A stretch of 64,000 bases of DNA from CAVSRC01 sp963743015 (GCA_963743015.1 CAVUOD010000018.1:1-64000), one strand, 5' to 3'. Counted from the stretch's first letter, positions 1 through 8,764 are shown. Made by a program: numbers and translations. Notes: a model not told the origin generated them from the sequence alone.

Positions 1-253
1 GACCGACGTCCCGCGCGACCACATCATTAGCCGCGAGGAACCGCCCCACGGTGTCCTTGGCATAGACGAGTTCGGGCAACTGGCTGATGATTGCCCTGAG
101 CGCGAAGCGTTCGACTTGCCAGTTCAGCCCAGCGGCGAGCCGCTCTTGGGCATCCGCCTGCACCTGTGCATTGGCCGAGACGAGGCGGCCCAACTCGACG
201 TCGAGTTTATCGACCGGGGCGCTGTCCGGCCTGTTTGGCCGATGCTTAACCAT
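1..253 (-). CDS. PAS-domain signalling protein, N-terminal part
   Basis: The first 84 codons of a gene that runs off the left edge are read on the minus strand from an ATG at 253. An upstream GAGGCGAAAGGA stretch supports this start. After about 50 hydrophilic residues the sequence ISQLPELVYAKDTVGRFL appears, followed by AANDVVARDVG. This is the opening of a PAS sensory domain as found at the N terminus of diguanylate cyclases and sensor kinases. The output domain lies outside the window, so it could be GGDEF, EAL or a histidine kinase. The protein is probably cytoplasmic, since no signal peptide or membrane segment is visible. Confidence 0.7.
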   Translation of the reverse strand, partial: MVKHRPNRPDSAPVDKLDVELGRLVSANAQVQADAQERLAAGLNWQVERFALRAIISQLPELVYAKDTVGRFLAANDVVARDVG

Positions 254-489
254 TCCTTTCGCCTCGCAAACCGTCCCAGCCGCTCTCGCCGAGCGACAGC
301 ATCAGCCAGCAACTTTAAGCGCGCTGCCTTGCACAGTGATTAATTGGCGCATTTTGCCATTTAGCCCGCGACGCCCGTTGGCTTAACGAGGCGCGAGTTC
401 GTGGTCGGTCCGCTCCGCCTGCGATTCAGGGGCGGTTCATATATGCTATCGATAGCAAGCAGAAGAAATTGGCGGCGTTATCAGACCTA

Positions 490-1251
490 CTAGGGCGTGG
501 ACTCATAAGTGCGCAACCATAGCCGGATTGATGCGAGCTTGACGAAGGCGAGATAGTTGGTGGCGAGCTTGTCGTAGCGGGTGGCGATACGGCGGCACTG
601 CTTGATCTTGTTGAAGAACCGCTCGACCAGGTTGCGCGCCCGGTAAAGGTAAGGGCTGAAGCAGATGGGCCCCCTGCGACTTCGTTTGGGCGGAATGTTT
701 GCCCACGCGCCCTTCTGGCTGGCGAACTCCCTAATCCAGTCGGCATCATATCCGCGATCTGCCAGCAACGTCGTCCGCGGTTGCAATTCTCCCAGCAGAA
801 CCGAGCAGAGGCGATTATCGTGCGCTTCGCCGGGGGTGAGGCCCAGGCGTACCGGCAGACCAACAGCATCGACGACCGCGTGAATCTTGCTTGTCAGGCC
901 GCCTCGTGAGCGACCCATGTGCTGCTGGCGATTGCTTGCGATACAGGCACCGTGCTGGTGCACGCGCACGACCGAGGTGTCGATCATTTGCATGGCTGCA
1001 TCATTGGCAGTGGCTAGAGTATCCATGATCCGATCCCAAACGCCCGCCCGCCGCCACCGAACGAAGCGATTGTAACAGGTAGTATGAGGGCCAAAGCTCT
1101 CCGGCAGATCACGCCACGGCGCACCAGATCGCAAGATCCAGAATATGCCGTTGAGGATTCGCCGGTCGTCGACGCGGGGAACGCCGCGCGACTTGTTCGG
1201 GAGCATCGGCCCGATGACACCCCACTCCTGGTCACTGAGTTCATACCGCAT
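490..1251 (-). CDS. IS5-family (IS427-type) transposase
   Basis: This DDE transposase of 253 residues appears intact. The start MRYELSDQEWGVIGPML was chosen because GAGGAG lies a few bases upstream of the ATG at 1251. The N-terminal DUF4096-type segment includes GIFWILRSGAPWRDLPE. The catalytic residues are visible as the D of MIDTSVVRVHQHG, the D of LLADRGYDAD and the E of LVERFFNKIKQ, followed by RIATRYDK. It cuts and pastes its own element. The gene is a single open frame, so no programmed frameshift is needed. Confidence 0.92.
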   Translation of the reverse strand: MRYELSDQEWGVIGPMLPNKSRGVPRVDDRRILNGIFWILRSGAPWRDLPESFGPHTTCYNRFVRWRRAGVWDRIMDTLATANDAAMQMIDTSVVRVHQHGACIASNRQQHMGRSRGGLTSKIHAVVDAVGLPVRLGLTPGEAHDNRLCSVLLGELQPRTTLLADRGYDADWIREFASQKGAWANIPPKRSRRGPICFSPYLYRARNLVERFFNKIKQCRRIATRYDKLATNYLAFVKLASIRLWLRTYESTP

Positions 1252-1306
1252 GATTCGTGCTCCTCTTGGGAGCTTGGAATCACATCCATGGGGACGCACT
1301 CAAGGC
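490..1306 (-). mobile_element. IS5-family insertion sequence, approximate limits
   Basis: One transposase gene fills the element, giving a size near 0.8 kb as usual for the IS427 group of IS5. The left end probably begins at TAGGGCGTGGACTCATAAG near 491, a sequence typical of the ends of such elements. The right end near 1304 matches it only weakly, about 10 of 20 positions, and no clear target-site duplication was found. The limits are therefore provisional, and the right terminus may be degenerate. Confidence 0.55.
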
Positions 1307-1520
1307 GTGATCGCCGCTTTCGGAAAAATCGCAACTGCGAACATGACACTGGGTCAGTTGGACCGAGATCGATCCCTAGCCTTCCGGACGCCAAGCAGGC
1401 GAACGCGATTGCGCGGCGGGGCCGGCGTCTTTAGAGTGATTCCATCGTCGACTCCAGAATGGGAAAGTCGTCGACTGAGAGACCGTTGGTGGCAGGCTCT
1501 CTCCCACTTTGGGGGGAAAG

Positions 1521-2276
1521 ATGCGCTATCTCAGGACGGCTGCGGTTCGGCGTCGCGCGATAAACGCCAGCGTCGCACTATCCACGACATTAGGTGTTCT
1601 ACTGGGTCTGTTCGCCGCCGGCATCACGCCGGTTCGTGCCGGTGCGCCAGCCTCCGACACTTTGAAGATGACCGGCTTCAAGGTGTTGACTGCGGAAGGG
1701 GGCCACAAGGTTGCCGCCAACGCGGTCGTTGTCACCTATGAAGGTCCGATTGCCGTCCCGATGGCGGAAAACCTGCGGACTATCTGGGATGAGCACGGCA
1801 AGCGGCCGGGTCTTGAGAAGCTCATCCTGAGGCTCAACAGCTCGGGGGGCAGCTCAGTCCACGGGTTGGAGGTCATTGGCATCCTTGAAAAGATTCGCGA
1901 GCAAGTCGCGCTGGTTACCTTGGTTGGCGAGCACGACCTCTGCGCTTCGATGTGCATCGCGATCTACATTCAGGGTGACACGCGCATTGCCGCCTCCTCC
2001 AGCTCATGGATGTTTCACGGCGCATCGCTATCGCCAGGCGGCTATCCGAGCCTGTCGGCGACGACGCGACACTTCGAGCTGTTCAGGGATCGGAACATTA
2101 ATAGCGGCTTCATCGATTTTCTGTTCGAGAAGAACTATGTCACCGCGCCCGGCGCATACTGGATGTCGGGCAGCGAGCTGGCGGTGCGTGCCAATATCAT
2201 CACGAGATTGCTGCCGACCTGGAAGCCGGCTGCCCCTGACCCAATTCAGCGGAGCGGAATCCTGAACAAGATCTAA
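1521..2276 (+). CDS. Exported ClpP-like (COG3904-type) protein
   Basis: The protein has 251 residues and an N-terminal signal sequence with a twin-arginine-rich start, a hydrophobic core and an end near VRAGAPA, so it is probably periplasmic. The middle carries the ClpP/crotonase pattern: LILRLNSSGGSS for the substrate-binding strand, LVGEHDLCASMCIAIYI at the position of the serine nucleophile (here C-A-S-M-C), and SSWMFHGAS for the histidine. This is the layout of COG3904 predicted periplasmic proteins, whose function is unknown. A GGGGGGAAAG ribosome site precedes the ATG. Gene 2331 follows after 54 bases, probably in the same transcript. Protease activity is not proven. Confidence 0.65.
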   Translation: MRYLRTAAVRRRAINASVALSTTLGVLLGLFAAGITPVRAGAPASDTLKMTGFKVLTAEGGHKVAANAVVVTYEGPIAVPMAENLRTIWDEHGKRPGLEKLILRLNSSGGSSVHGLEVIGILEKIREQVALVTLVGEHDLCASMCIAIYIQGDTRIAASSSSWMFHGASLSPGGYPSLSATTRHFELFRDRNINSGFIDFLFEKNYVTAPGAYWMSGSELAVRANIITRLLPTWKPAAPDPIQRSGILNKI

Positions 2277-2330
2277 AACGCCATTTGCGGGCCGCGCTGG
2301 CGTATTTCCGGACGACGGGAGGCCACAACC

Positions 2331-2870
2331 GTGACACCAGATCAGCAGTCTGAGATGCGAAGCCGCTCCGAGCCGCGCTGGCTGTGCGCTGCGGGCTTCC
2401 GCTGCTTGGTATCGAGCAGCTTCGCCCTTCTGTTCGTGCTGTTGCTGGCGACCGTTTCGATTGCGCAGGCCGAAGACCGGATTGTACCACGTCGAAATTT
2501 GCCTCTGCCTCACATCATTCTCTTTGTGGACTACTTCCTATTTGCGGCCCAGAAGGACGTATATGCGATGACGACGGCCGAGCAGTCGGCCTTTGTGGTG
2601 CTGCTGGACGCCTGCCCGGACATGCTGATTGCCAGCGAAATCAAGCATTTGAAATGCGACCTCGCCCGGTATCGGTATTTGATCAAATTCCGTCAGGACA
2701 GGCACGTGGACGACCTGCTCGATGCCATGCAATTCATGTCAAACCAGTTCCGATACAACCAGATTATCGGGCGCGGAAATCAGATCGGGATAGACGGCAG
2801 ACTCGGCGTGATACACGCCAGCCTCAGAAGCGCTCTACGTTTCGCGGCAGCCCAAACAAATGGTGGCTGA
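2331..2870 (+). CDS. Small exported protein of unknown function
   Basis: This 179-residue protein starts at GTG. Residues about 22 to 48 form a hydrophobic signal sequence or membrane anchor ending in SIAQAEDR. The remainder is helical, with a pair of cysteines (CPDM and LKCDL) that could form a disulphide after export. No family was recognised. It follows the ClpP-like exported protein in the same direction, so the two may act together in the envelope, but that is inferred from position only. Its codon use looks less GC-rich than the core genes, in keeping with an accessory region. Confidence 0.5.
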   Translation: MTPDQQSEMRSRSEPRWLCAAGFRCLVSSSFALLFVLLLATVSIAQAEDRIVPRRNLPLPHIILFVDYFLFAAQKDVYAMTTAEQSAFVVLLDACPDMLIASEIKHLKCDLARYRYLIKFRQDRHVDDLLDAMQFMSNQFRYNQIIGRGNQIGIDGRLGVIHASLRSALRFAAAQTNGG

Positions 2871-2988
2871 GCAGCAGGCTCTGGCGCAACCAAGCAACTT
2901 TAGCAAGTTCGCGGGGTTACTCCATCTATCCGAGACCGCCGCGCTCAGCCGGCGGATAACTGGCCCACTTAATGAGTTCACGGCCTAG

Positions 2989-3285
2989 CTATAGACGCCG
3001 CGATCCTGTCTTCGGCGCAGCCTGATGCATTTCTGCGACCGTGCGGTCGAACGCGACCTGAGCAGTGTGGCGCTCGTTCTTCACCACGGCGACACGGTCC
3101 TTGAGGGTCGCGTCCGCAGGATCGGCGACACCGTTCTCAATTGCCGCATACAGCCTGCCGAGCCGTGTTTCGGCCTCCGTGAGTTTCGCGCGCAGCGCCG
3201 TCAGGCTGTTCGTGCAGTCATCGTCACTCGCGGCCCGGCGCTCCACGAGTTCAACGAGCGGCTTGCCGACATGCTCCGGCGTCAA
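2989..3285 (-). pseudogene. Serine recombinase C-terminal remnant
   Basis: The reading frame contains LLTPEHVGKPLVELVERR, then a coiled-coil segment, LTEAETRLGRLYAAIENG, and a second helix ending AQVAFDRTVAEM. This is the zinc-ribbon-to-coiled-coil region of large site-specific serine recombinases. The N-terminal catalytic domain with its serine is absent. The C terminus ends early after QAAPKTGSRRL. The frame remains open upstream to about 3325 without an ATG, so the first usable codon is a TTG at 3285. It is a relic of an integrated element. Confidence 0.65.
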
Positions 3286-3424
3286 CAGCCCGGCGATAGC
3301 GGGCGCGGACGACGTTATTTTACGCCGATCCCCGCGCGGCAGAGATCACGCACGGCTTCGTTGTCGGCCGGGCGGCCGTCGTGGCGGAACTCGCGAAACT
3401 CGGAAGCTCGATTGAGAAGACCAT

Positions 3425-3532
3425 ATGGCCCCTATCATCCTCGTTCCCGGACTGCTGTGCTCGGCTGAAAAGGTTGGGGACAACCCGGTGCAGAGGCACG
3501 AGGCCGGCGCCAACCCTGCCCGCTGTCACTAG
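3425..3532 (+). pseudogene. Stub of an alpha/beta-hydrolase gene
   Basis: A short frame begins MAPIILVPGLLCSAE, which matches the first strand and oxyanion loop at the start of many alpha/beta hydrolases. After residue 15 the sequence turns into KVGDNPVQRHEAG and stops at 36 codons, with nothing resembling the rest of a hydrolase. The break near 3470 is probably a rearrangement junction between accessory DNA and the core locus that follows. The evidence is only about 15 residues, so the call is tentative. Confidence 0.3.
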
Positions 3533-4239
3533 ATCTGAAGCGCCCGGGTCCTGGCGCTGGCAATGTGCGCCTCGAGCGCGGCGACCGCGCCGGCGGAATC
3601 GCGACGGCGCAGCGCCTCGATCACCGGCAGATGCTCGTGCATCACCGACACGACCAGTTCCGGCAACATGCGCACGCGCTCGAAGATGATCAGCCGGATC
3701 TTGATCGAATTCACCCGATAGGCGTTGGAGATGATTTCGTTGCCGAGCCGGTCGATCATGAGATCGTGAAGATCCCAATCCATCTGCTGGGCGCGGCGCA
3801 GAAGGTCGGGCGTCACGCCGCGCTCGGCCTCGGCGAGGATCGCCAGATGATTCTCGTGCAGGGCGGCAAGCTCTTCATCGCTCGCCGTCTCGGCGAAATG
3901 GGCCGTCGCTTCCTTTTCCAGAAGGAGGCGGAACTGGAAGGCATTGCGGATCAGGCTGAGATCGACATGGGCGATCTGCATGCCGCGCTGCGGCACGGTC
4001 TTGATCAGCCCGTCGGCCTCGAGCCGCGGGATCAGCTCACGCACCGCGCCGAGCGACATGCCGGTGATGCCGACCAGTTCGCGCTGGCTGACGAATTGCC
4101 CCGGGCGGATTTCCCGCGCGAGCAGTCGCTCGGTGAAGCTCAGATAGGCCTTGTCGCGCAGCTTCAGTGCCGGTGACGCCGAAGCCCGCGCTGCGGGCGC
4201 GCGCCGCTTGCTCCGCGGTGCTGGCGCCGGCGCGTTCAT
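3529..4239 (-). CDS. GntR-family (FadR/FCD) transcriptional regulator
   Basis: The 236-residue protein has an N-terminal winged helix-turn-helix, with LREIRPGQFVSQRELVGITG-like residues at about 45 to 65 and LEADGLIKTVPQRGMQIAHVD closing the wing. An all-helical FCD ligand-binding domain follows, whose histidine-rich metal site is suggested by DWDLHDLMIDRLGN and MHEHLPVIEAL. FadR-type GntR proteins bind organic acids or sugar acids. Its ATG overlaps the stop of the lyase gene at 4236 by four bases, so both are co-transcribed. It probably controls the lyase and the divergent TRAP operon through the palindrome at 5185. Confidence 0.85.
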   Translation of the reverse strand: MNAPAPAPRSKRRAPAARASASPALKLRDKAYLSFTERLLAREIRPGQFVSQRELVGITGMSLGAVRELIPRLEADGLIKTVPQRGMQIAHVDLSLIRNAFQFRLLLEKEATAHFAETASDEELAALHENHLAILAEAERGVTPDLLRRAQQMDWDLHDLMIDRLGNEIISNAYRVNSIKIRLIIFERVRMLPELVVSVMHEHLPVIEALRRRDSAGAVAALEAHIASARTRALQI

Positions 4240-5123
4240 GCCACCATTCGGGCGAACAGCCGATCATAGACGGCCGACAGGCCGGTCGCCTCTGCTTCGC
4301 TGAGCGGGCTGAGCGGCGGCCGGACCGCGCGCCAGGCCGCATCGCCGGTGAGATGGGCAACCAGCGCCTTGACCGCCGAAGTGGCCGGGAAGCGCACGAT
4401 CGCCTCGACCAGGGGGGCCAGCCCGGCATCGGCCGACGCACCGGCCATGATCGCATTGAGCAGATCGGGCTGGAAATTGGCGACGCCGCTGATCGAGCCG
4501 GCGGCGCCGAGCTTGACGGCACGTTCGAGCAGCCGCTCGTCACCGATGAGGATGGCGAGATCGGGGAAACGGGTCAGCAGGCGCTCGGCGCTGGCCCAGT
4601 CGCCGGACGAATCCTTGATGCCGAAGATCCGATCCGGGAATTGCACCTTGAGCGCGGCGACCACGTCCGCCGGTATCGCCACGCCGGTCACCTGCGGAAT
4701 ATTGTAGAGGATCACGTTCGGCCCGCCTTCCGGCAGAGCCCCGAGGAAGGCGGTGAACCAGTCGCGCACCGCCGACGGGCTCACGTCCTTGTAGTAGTAG
4801 GGCGGCGTCACCAGCAGCGACGTGATACCGAAGTCGCCGGCAAGGCGCGCCATCGCCAGCGCGTCGTCGACGGCCGCGGCGGTGATGCCCAAGGTCAGCC
4901 TGTCGCCGCCGACACCGTGGGCCCTCAGCGCCTCGAGGACCGGCCGGCGCTCGCCGAAACCGATTGAGGGGCCTTCGCCGGTCGTGCCGAACAGGGCGAT
5001 CCCGGCGCAGCCACGGTCAAGCGAGTCGATGGCGTGGCGGCAGAGCCGCTCGACGTCGATCGATCCGCCAGCAAACGGCGTCGTCAGCGCCGCCGCAATG
5101 CCGAACTCCCGCCGTTGGGCCAT
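4236..5123 (-). CDS. DapA-family lyase/aldolase (DHDPS/NAL superfamily)
   Basis: The product is a TIM-barrel class I aldolase of 295 residues when started at MAQRREFGIAAAL; an upstream ATG at 5156 would add 11 residues unlike the family. Diagnostic parts are LFGTTGEGPSIGFGER, the phosphate/carboxylate loop, ILYNIPQVTG with the proton-relay tyrosine, and FGIKDSSGDW with the Schiff-base lysine. Members cleave or form 2-oxo acids: dihydrodipicolinate, N-acetylneuraminate, 2-keto-3-deoxy sugar acids. Linkage to a TRAP transporter and a GntR regulator favours catabolism of an imported sugar acid over lysine synthesis, so it is not named dapA. Confidence 0.82.
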   Translation of the reverse strand: MAQRREFGIAAALTTPFAGGSIDVERLCRHAIDSLDRGCAGIALFGTTGEGPSIGFGERRPVLEALRAHGVGGDRLTLGITAAAVDDALAMARLAGDFGITSLLVTPPYYYKDVSPSAVRDWFTAFLGALPEGGPNVILYNIPQVTGVAIPADVVAALKVQFPDRIFGIKDSSGDWASAERLLTRFPDLAILIGDERLLERAVKLGAAGSISGVANFQPDLLNAIMAGASADAGLAPLVEAIVRFPATSAVKALVAHLTGDAAWRAVRPPLSPLSEAEATGLSAVYDRLFARMVA

Positions 5124-5184
5124 CGTCCATGATCCCCAGTGTCGCGCTACGTCCAACGACGCTTGTGCGTCAGTGAGAGTTACG

Positions 5185-5196
5185 CTAACATGTTAG
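5185..5196. promoter_or_regulatory. 12-bp palindrome, probable GntR operator
   Basis: CTAACATGTTAG is a perfect palindrome in the gap between the divergent lyase and dctP genes. Its size, central position and sequence, resembling the TNGTNNNACNA style of FadR-like sites only in part, suit a dimeric GntR regulator. The neighbouring gene at 3529 encodes such a regulator. Binding is inferred. Confidence 0.5.
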
Positions 5197-5309
5197 TGCG
5201 TGTTCAACAAGCGTGATTGCGGCCGAAGCGCGCCTGCCGTCCGATAGAACAGATGCAGGCGGCGTTGCAGGGAGGAATAGCGTCGGCCGCCAATTTGGGA
5301 GGAATTTCA

Positions 5310-6308
5310 ATGAAGCAGAACCGCACGAGACGTTCCGTTCTGGCGCTGGTCGCCGCCGTTGCGATGGTCGCCGCGGCGCCGGCGCTCGCCGCCCCGATCA
5401 AGCTGCGCATTTCGACGCCGGCGGTCGAATTGGACTGGCACGCGAAGATGCTGACCGTCTTCAAGGACACGCTCGACAAGAGCGCGCCCGGCCAGTTCAA
5501 CGTCGAGATTCACCTCAATGCGACGCTCTTCAAGCAGGGCACCGAGCCCGCCGCCATGCAGCGCGGCAATCTCGACATGGCGATGATCTCCGCCCAGGAC
5601 ATTTCCAAGCAGATCCCGGCCTGGTCGGTGTTCACCGCCGGCTACCTGATCCGCAGCCCAGAGCATCAGCAGAAGGTCTTCCGCGGCGATATCGGCAAGG
5701 AATTCTACAAGATGGTCGAGGATCAGATGGACATCCACATCCTCGACGTCGGCTATCTCGGCACCCGCGAACTCGACCTGCGCGGCGACAAGAAGATCAT
5801 GACGCCGGCCGATCTTGCCGGTGTGAAGCTGCGCATGCCCGGCTCCGACGCCTGGCAGTTCCTCGGCACCGCGCTCGGTGCCAATCCGACGCCGATGGCC
5901 TTCGGCGAGGTCTATACGGGCCTGCAAACCGGCGCTATCGACGGCCAGGACAACCCCCTGCCGACCGACAAGGCCGCCAAGTTCTACGAGGTCACCAACC
6001 AGATCGTGCTGACCGACCACCTGGTCGACGCCATCTTCCTGTCGATCTCCAAGATCACCTGGGACAAGCTTTCGGCCGACCAGCAGCAGAAGGTCACCGA
6101 CGCTGCCATGGCGGCGACCGCCTACAACAACGAAAACCGCATCAAGGATGAGGCGCAGCTCGTCCAGTTCTTCAAGGACCAGGGCCTCAAGGTCTACAAG
6201 CCGGACGTCGACGCGTTCCGCAAGCACGTCCAGGACATGTACCTGAAGTCGGACTTCGCCAAGGACTGGCCGGCCGGCATCGTTGATCGCGTCAATGCGG
6301 TGAACTGA
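5310..6308 (+). CDS. dctP: TRAP transporter substrate-binding protein DctP
   Basis: The protein has 332 residues and starts at MKQNRTRRSVLALVAA, where GGGAGGAA lies six bases upstream. A signal peptide ends near PALAAPIK. The mature part fits the DctP family (TIGR00787-like): LRISTPAVELDWHAKMLTVF at the front, the carboxylate-binding segment around LRMPGSDAWQFLGTALGANP, and the closing YTGLQTGAIDGQDNP. It binds an organic acid in the periplasm and delivers it to the DctQM permease encoded downstream. The ligand is unknown; the adjacent aldolase suggests a sugar acid or related 2-oxo acid precursor. Confidence 0.9.
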   Translation: MKQNRTRRSVLALVAAVAMVAAAPALAAPIKLRISTPAVELDWHAKMLTVFKDTLDKSAPGQFNVEIHLNATLFKQGTEPAAMQRGNLDMAMISAQDISKQIPAWSVFTAGYLIRSPEHQQKVFRGDIGKEFYKMVEDQMDIHILDVGYLGTRELDLRGDKKIMTPADLAGVKLRMPGSDAWQFLGTALGANPTPMAFGEVYTGLQTGAIDGQDNPLPTDKAAKFYEVTNQIVLTDHLVDAIFLSISKITWDKLSADQQQKVTDAAMAATAYNNENRIKDEAQLVQFFKDQGLKVYKPDVDAFRKHVQDMYLKSDFAKDWPAGIVDRVNAVN

Positions 6309-6319
6309 GCCCCCGCGCG

Positions 6320-6847
6320 ATGACGCGGATCGTGTTCTACCTGCGCAAGGGCGCCGAATTCGTGGCGGTCGGCTTGTTCGTCGCCATGTTCGGCGCCTTT
6401 CTGCTGCAGGTGTTCATGCGCTACGTGGTCAACCACCCGCTGGGCTGGACGTCGGAAGCCTGCGTCATCTTCTATATCTGGGTGATCTTCTGGACCGCCG
6501 CCTTTCTGCTGCGTGAGCGCGACCATGTCGCCTTCACGATGATTTATGACAGCATCAGGCCGCCGGCCCGGCGGGTGATGGCGATCCTCGGGGTTGCCGC
6601 CATCGGCGCGGCCTTCGTCGCCGGCTTCCCGGCGATGTTCTCCTTCATCACTTTCATGAAGATCGACGTCACGCCGGTAACCCGGATCCGCTTCGATTAT
6701 GTCTATTCGGTCTGGATCCTGTTCGTTCTGGCGGTCATCGCGCGCAGTCTCGCTTCGCTGATCCGGCTTCTCGGGCGCAACTGGCGGCAGGAGACCGGCG
6801 ACGACCTGCCCGCCAGCGGGCACGGGCCGACGGCGCCGACGGAATGA
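6320..6847 (+). CDS. dctQ: TRAP transporter small permease DctQ
   Basis: The 175-residue product has four hydrophobic segments, at roughly residues 13-37, 50-70, 88-110 and 127-150. This is the standard DctQ plan. WTSEACVIFYIWVIFWTAAFLL is the conserved second and third helix region with its acidic and tryptophan residues. The charged tail ends in a Pro/Gly-rich linker. It sits 11 bases after dctP and four bases before dctM, so the three genes form one operon. DctQ pairs with DctM in the inner membrane; its exact role in the sodium-driven cycle is structural. Confidence 0.85.
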   Translation: MTRIVFYLRKGAEFVAVGLFVAMFGAFLLQVFMRYVVNHPLGWTSEACVIFYIWVIFWTAAFLLRERDHVAFTMIYDSIRPPARRVMAILGVAAIGAAFVAGFPAMFSFITFMKIDVTPVTRIRFDYVYSVWILFVLAVIARSLASLIRLLGRNWRQETGDDLPASGHGPTAPTE

Positions 6848-6851
6848 TCCC

Positions 6852-8147
6852 ATGAGCGGCGGCTTTCTCTTCGCCATCGGTGCTCTTCTCCTTCTTTCCG
6901 CCATCGGCGTACCGATTGCCTTCGCCACCCTGGTTGGAGCGATCGGCTATCTCTTCATCAGCGGCCAGGACGTCGGCCTGGTGGCGGAACAGGCGCTCAA
7001 CGGCCTGTTCGATTCCTTCGTGCTGCTCGCGGTGCCGCTGTTCATCGTCGCGGCCAATTTCATGAACGCGGGAACGGTCAGCGACCGGCTGTTGGCCTTC
7101 TGTCTGGCGGTCGTCGGCCGCTTTCGCGGCGGTCTCGCCCAGGTCAACGTCGTCGCCAGCCTGATCTTCTCCGGCATGTCGGGCTCGGCCATCGCCGACG
7201 CCGCCGGCATCGGCCGCATCATCATCGACATGATGCGCAAGGAAGGCCGCTATCCTGCCGGCTACGCCGCCGCGCTGACGGCCGCTTCGGCTGTCATCGG
7301 ACCGATCATCCCGCCCTCGATCCCGATGGTGCTCTACGCGCTCGTCTCCGATACGTCGGTCGGCTATCTCTTTCTCGGCGGCATCATTCCCGGGCTCATG
7401 CTGGGAGCGATGCTGATGGTCCTCAATGTCTGGTCGGCGCACCGGCGCGACTTTCCGCGCGACGAGGCGGTGCCCTTGCGCGAGATGCCGCGCCTCACCG
7501 TGCGCGCCTTCCCCGCCCTCATGCTGCCGGTGATCCTGCTCGCCGGCATCTATGGCGGCGCCACGACACCGACCGAAGCCGCCTCGATCGCCGCCGCCTA
7601 CGCGCTGTTTCTCGCCGTCTTCGTCTACCGCGCCCTATCCTGGCGGGACTTCTTCGGCCTCGTGCTCGACGCCGCCCGTTCGACCGGCATCGTCGGGCTG
7701 ATCATCGCCTCCGCCCTGGTCTTCAACTATCTGGTGGCGAGCGAGAACATTCCCGATCTGGTCGCCACCCAGCTGACCGCGCTCCATCTTTCGCCGGAAG
7801 CCTTCCTCATCACGGCCAACGTCGTTTTCCTCGTCCTCGGCTGCCTGTTCGACGCCACCACGCTTCTCCTCATCGTCGTGCCGATCTTCCTGCCGACGGC
7901 GCGGGCGCTCGGCATCGATCTGGTCCATTTCGGCGTCGTCGTCGTCGTCAACATCATGATCGGCCTGGCGACACCGCCCTATGGCGTGCTGCTTTTCGTC
8001 ATCAACGGCATCACCGGGATTCCGCTGCGCGACATCATCCGCGAGATCTGGCCGTTTCTTTTCGTCCTGATCGGCGCGCTCATCCTGATGGTCCTCTTCC
8101 CGGAAATCGTGCTCTGGCTGCCGCGTCAGTTCGGCTATCGCGGCTGA
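6852..8147 (+). CDS. dctM: TRAP transporter large permease DctM
   Basis: This integral membrane protein of 431 residues has about 12 to 13 hydrophobic helices. Family signatures include AALTAASAVIGPIIPPSIPMVLYA in the first half, TPTEAASIAAAYALFLAVFVY, and FDATTLLLIVVPIFLPTARALGID in the second. LATPPYGVLLFVINGITG lies near the end. It is the sodium-coupled transport subunit that moves the DctP ligand into the cytoplasm. It is the last gene of the TRAP operon, and no clear terminator hairpin was seen behind it. Confidence 0.93.
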   Translation: MSGGFLFAIGALLLLSAIGVPIAFATLVGAIGYLFISGQDVGLVAEQALNGLFDSFVLLAVPLFIVAANFMNAGTVSDRLLAFCLAVVGRFRGGLAQVNVVASLIFSGMSGSAIADAAGIGRIIIDMMRKEGRYPAGYAAALTAASAVIGPIIPPSIPMVLYALVSDTSVGYLFLGGIIPGLMLGAMLMVLNVWSAHRRDFPRDEAVPLREMPRLTVRAFPALMLPVILLAGIYGGATTPTEAASIAAAYALFLAVFVYRALSWRDFFGLVLDAARSTGIVGLIIASALVFNYLVASENIPDLVATQLTALHLSPEAFLITANVVFLVLGCLFDATTLLLIVVPIFLPTARALGIDLVHFGVVVVVNIMIGLATPPYGVLLFVINGITGIPLRDIIREIWPFLFVLIGALILMVLFPEIVLWLPRQFGYRG

Positions 8148-8338
8148 CAGGGGTTTCCGGTCACCGCTCCGCCAGGCTTCGGGTGCGGGAGCGCGCGCTT
8201 CGGTCGCAGCCCCGAGCGGTCCACCTTTCGGGCGCCGGTCATTAAATATAGAAAAATTACTATGTGACTGTGGTCGTCGCGATCGCTGGTGTCGCCTGCG
8301 CCGCCGCGCGCTCCAGAGCGGAAGGACAATTCGCAACA

Positions 8339-8629
8339 ATGTTGAAAAACGTGGTGTTTGCCGTTCCCGTACTCGGCTGGATGCTCAAGAGCGCCTGGTA
8401 CGGCGACATGGTCGAGAAGCTCTTCTTCCTCGCCAATGTCCTCGCCCTGTGGGCCTTCGCGATCTATTTCTTCGGCTATCCGGCGCTGATCGTCCCGCTC
8501 CTCGTCCTGGTTGCGGTCTATCTGGTCGGCATGGTCGTCCTGACGGCCGGCGACCTCATTTCCAATCCACGGCCGGCCGTCCGGCGGGCCGTCGCCCAAT
8601 CGCCGCGTCGCGGCAGATTGGTACCCTGA
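8339..8629 (+). CDS. Small two-helix membrane protein, unknown
   Basis: A 96-residue protein is read from the ATG at 8339, with GGAAGGA about 11 bases upstream. Two hydrophobic spans, near residues 27-46 and 51-72, are followed by a basic tail ending in RRGRLVP. The short N-terminal half carries KSAWYGDMVEKLFF. No family was recognised. It stands alone between the TRAP operon and the ProC-like gene on the other strand. Confidence 0.5.
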   Translation: MLKNVVFAVPVLGWMLKSAWYGDMVEKLFFLANVLALWAFAIYFFGYPALIVPLLVLVAVYLVGMVVLTAGDLISNPRPAVRRAVAQSPRRGRLVP

Positions 8630-8764
8630 GGCGGCCCTGATGGCAGCGGCGATTTGCGGCAGACTGTCGGGACGACAGGGGCGTGGTGGCCCTTGAAGCC
8701 GACCTCGAAATCCATCCTTGCGAAATCGGGCGGCGAGCGGCCGTCGAGGAAGGCCTGTCTTTAA

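Noticed and set aside
3286..3420. Frameshift joining the recombinase relic to upstream frame NEAVRDLCRAGIGVK
   Set aside because: The upstream residues are not clearly recombinase-like, so I could not support a single broken gene and left the relic at its certain part.
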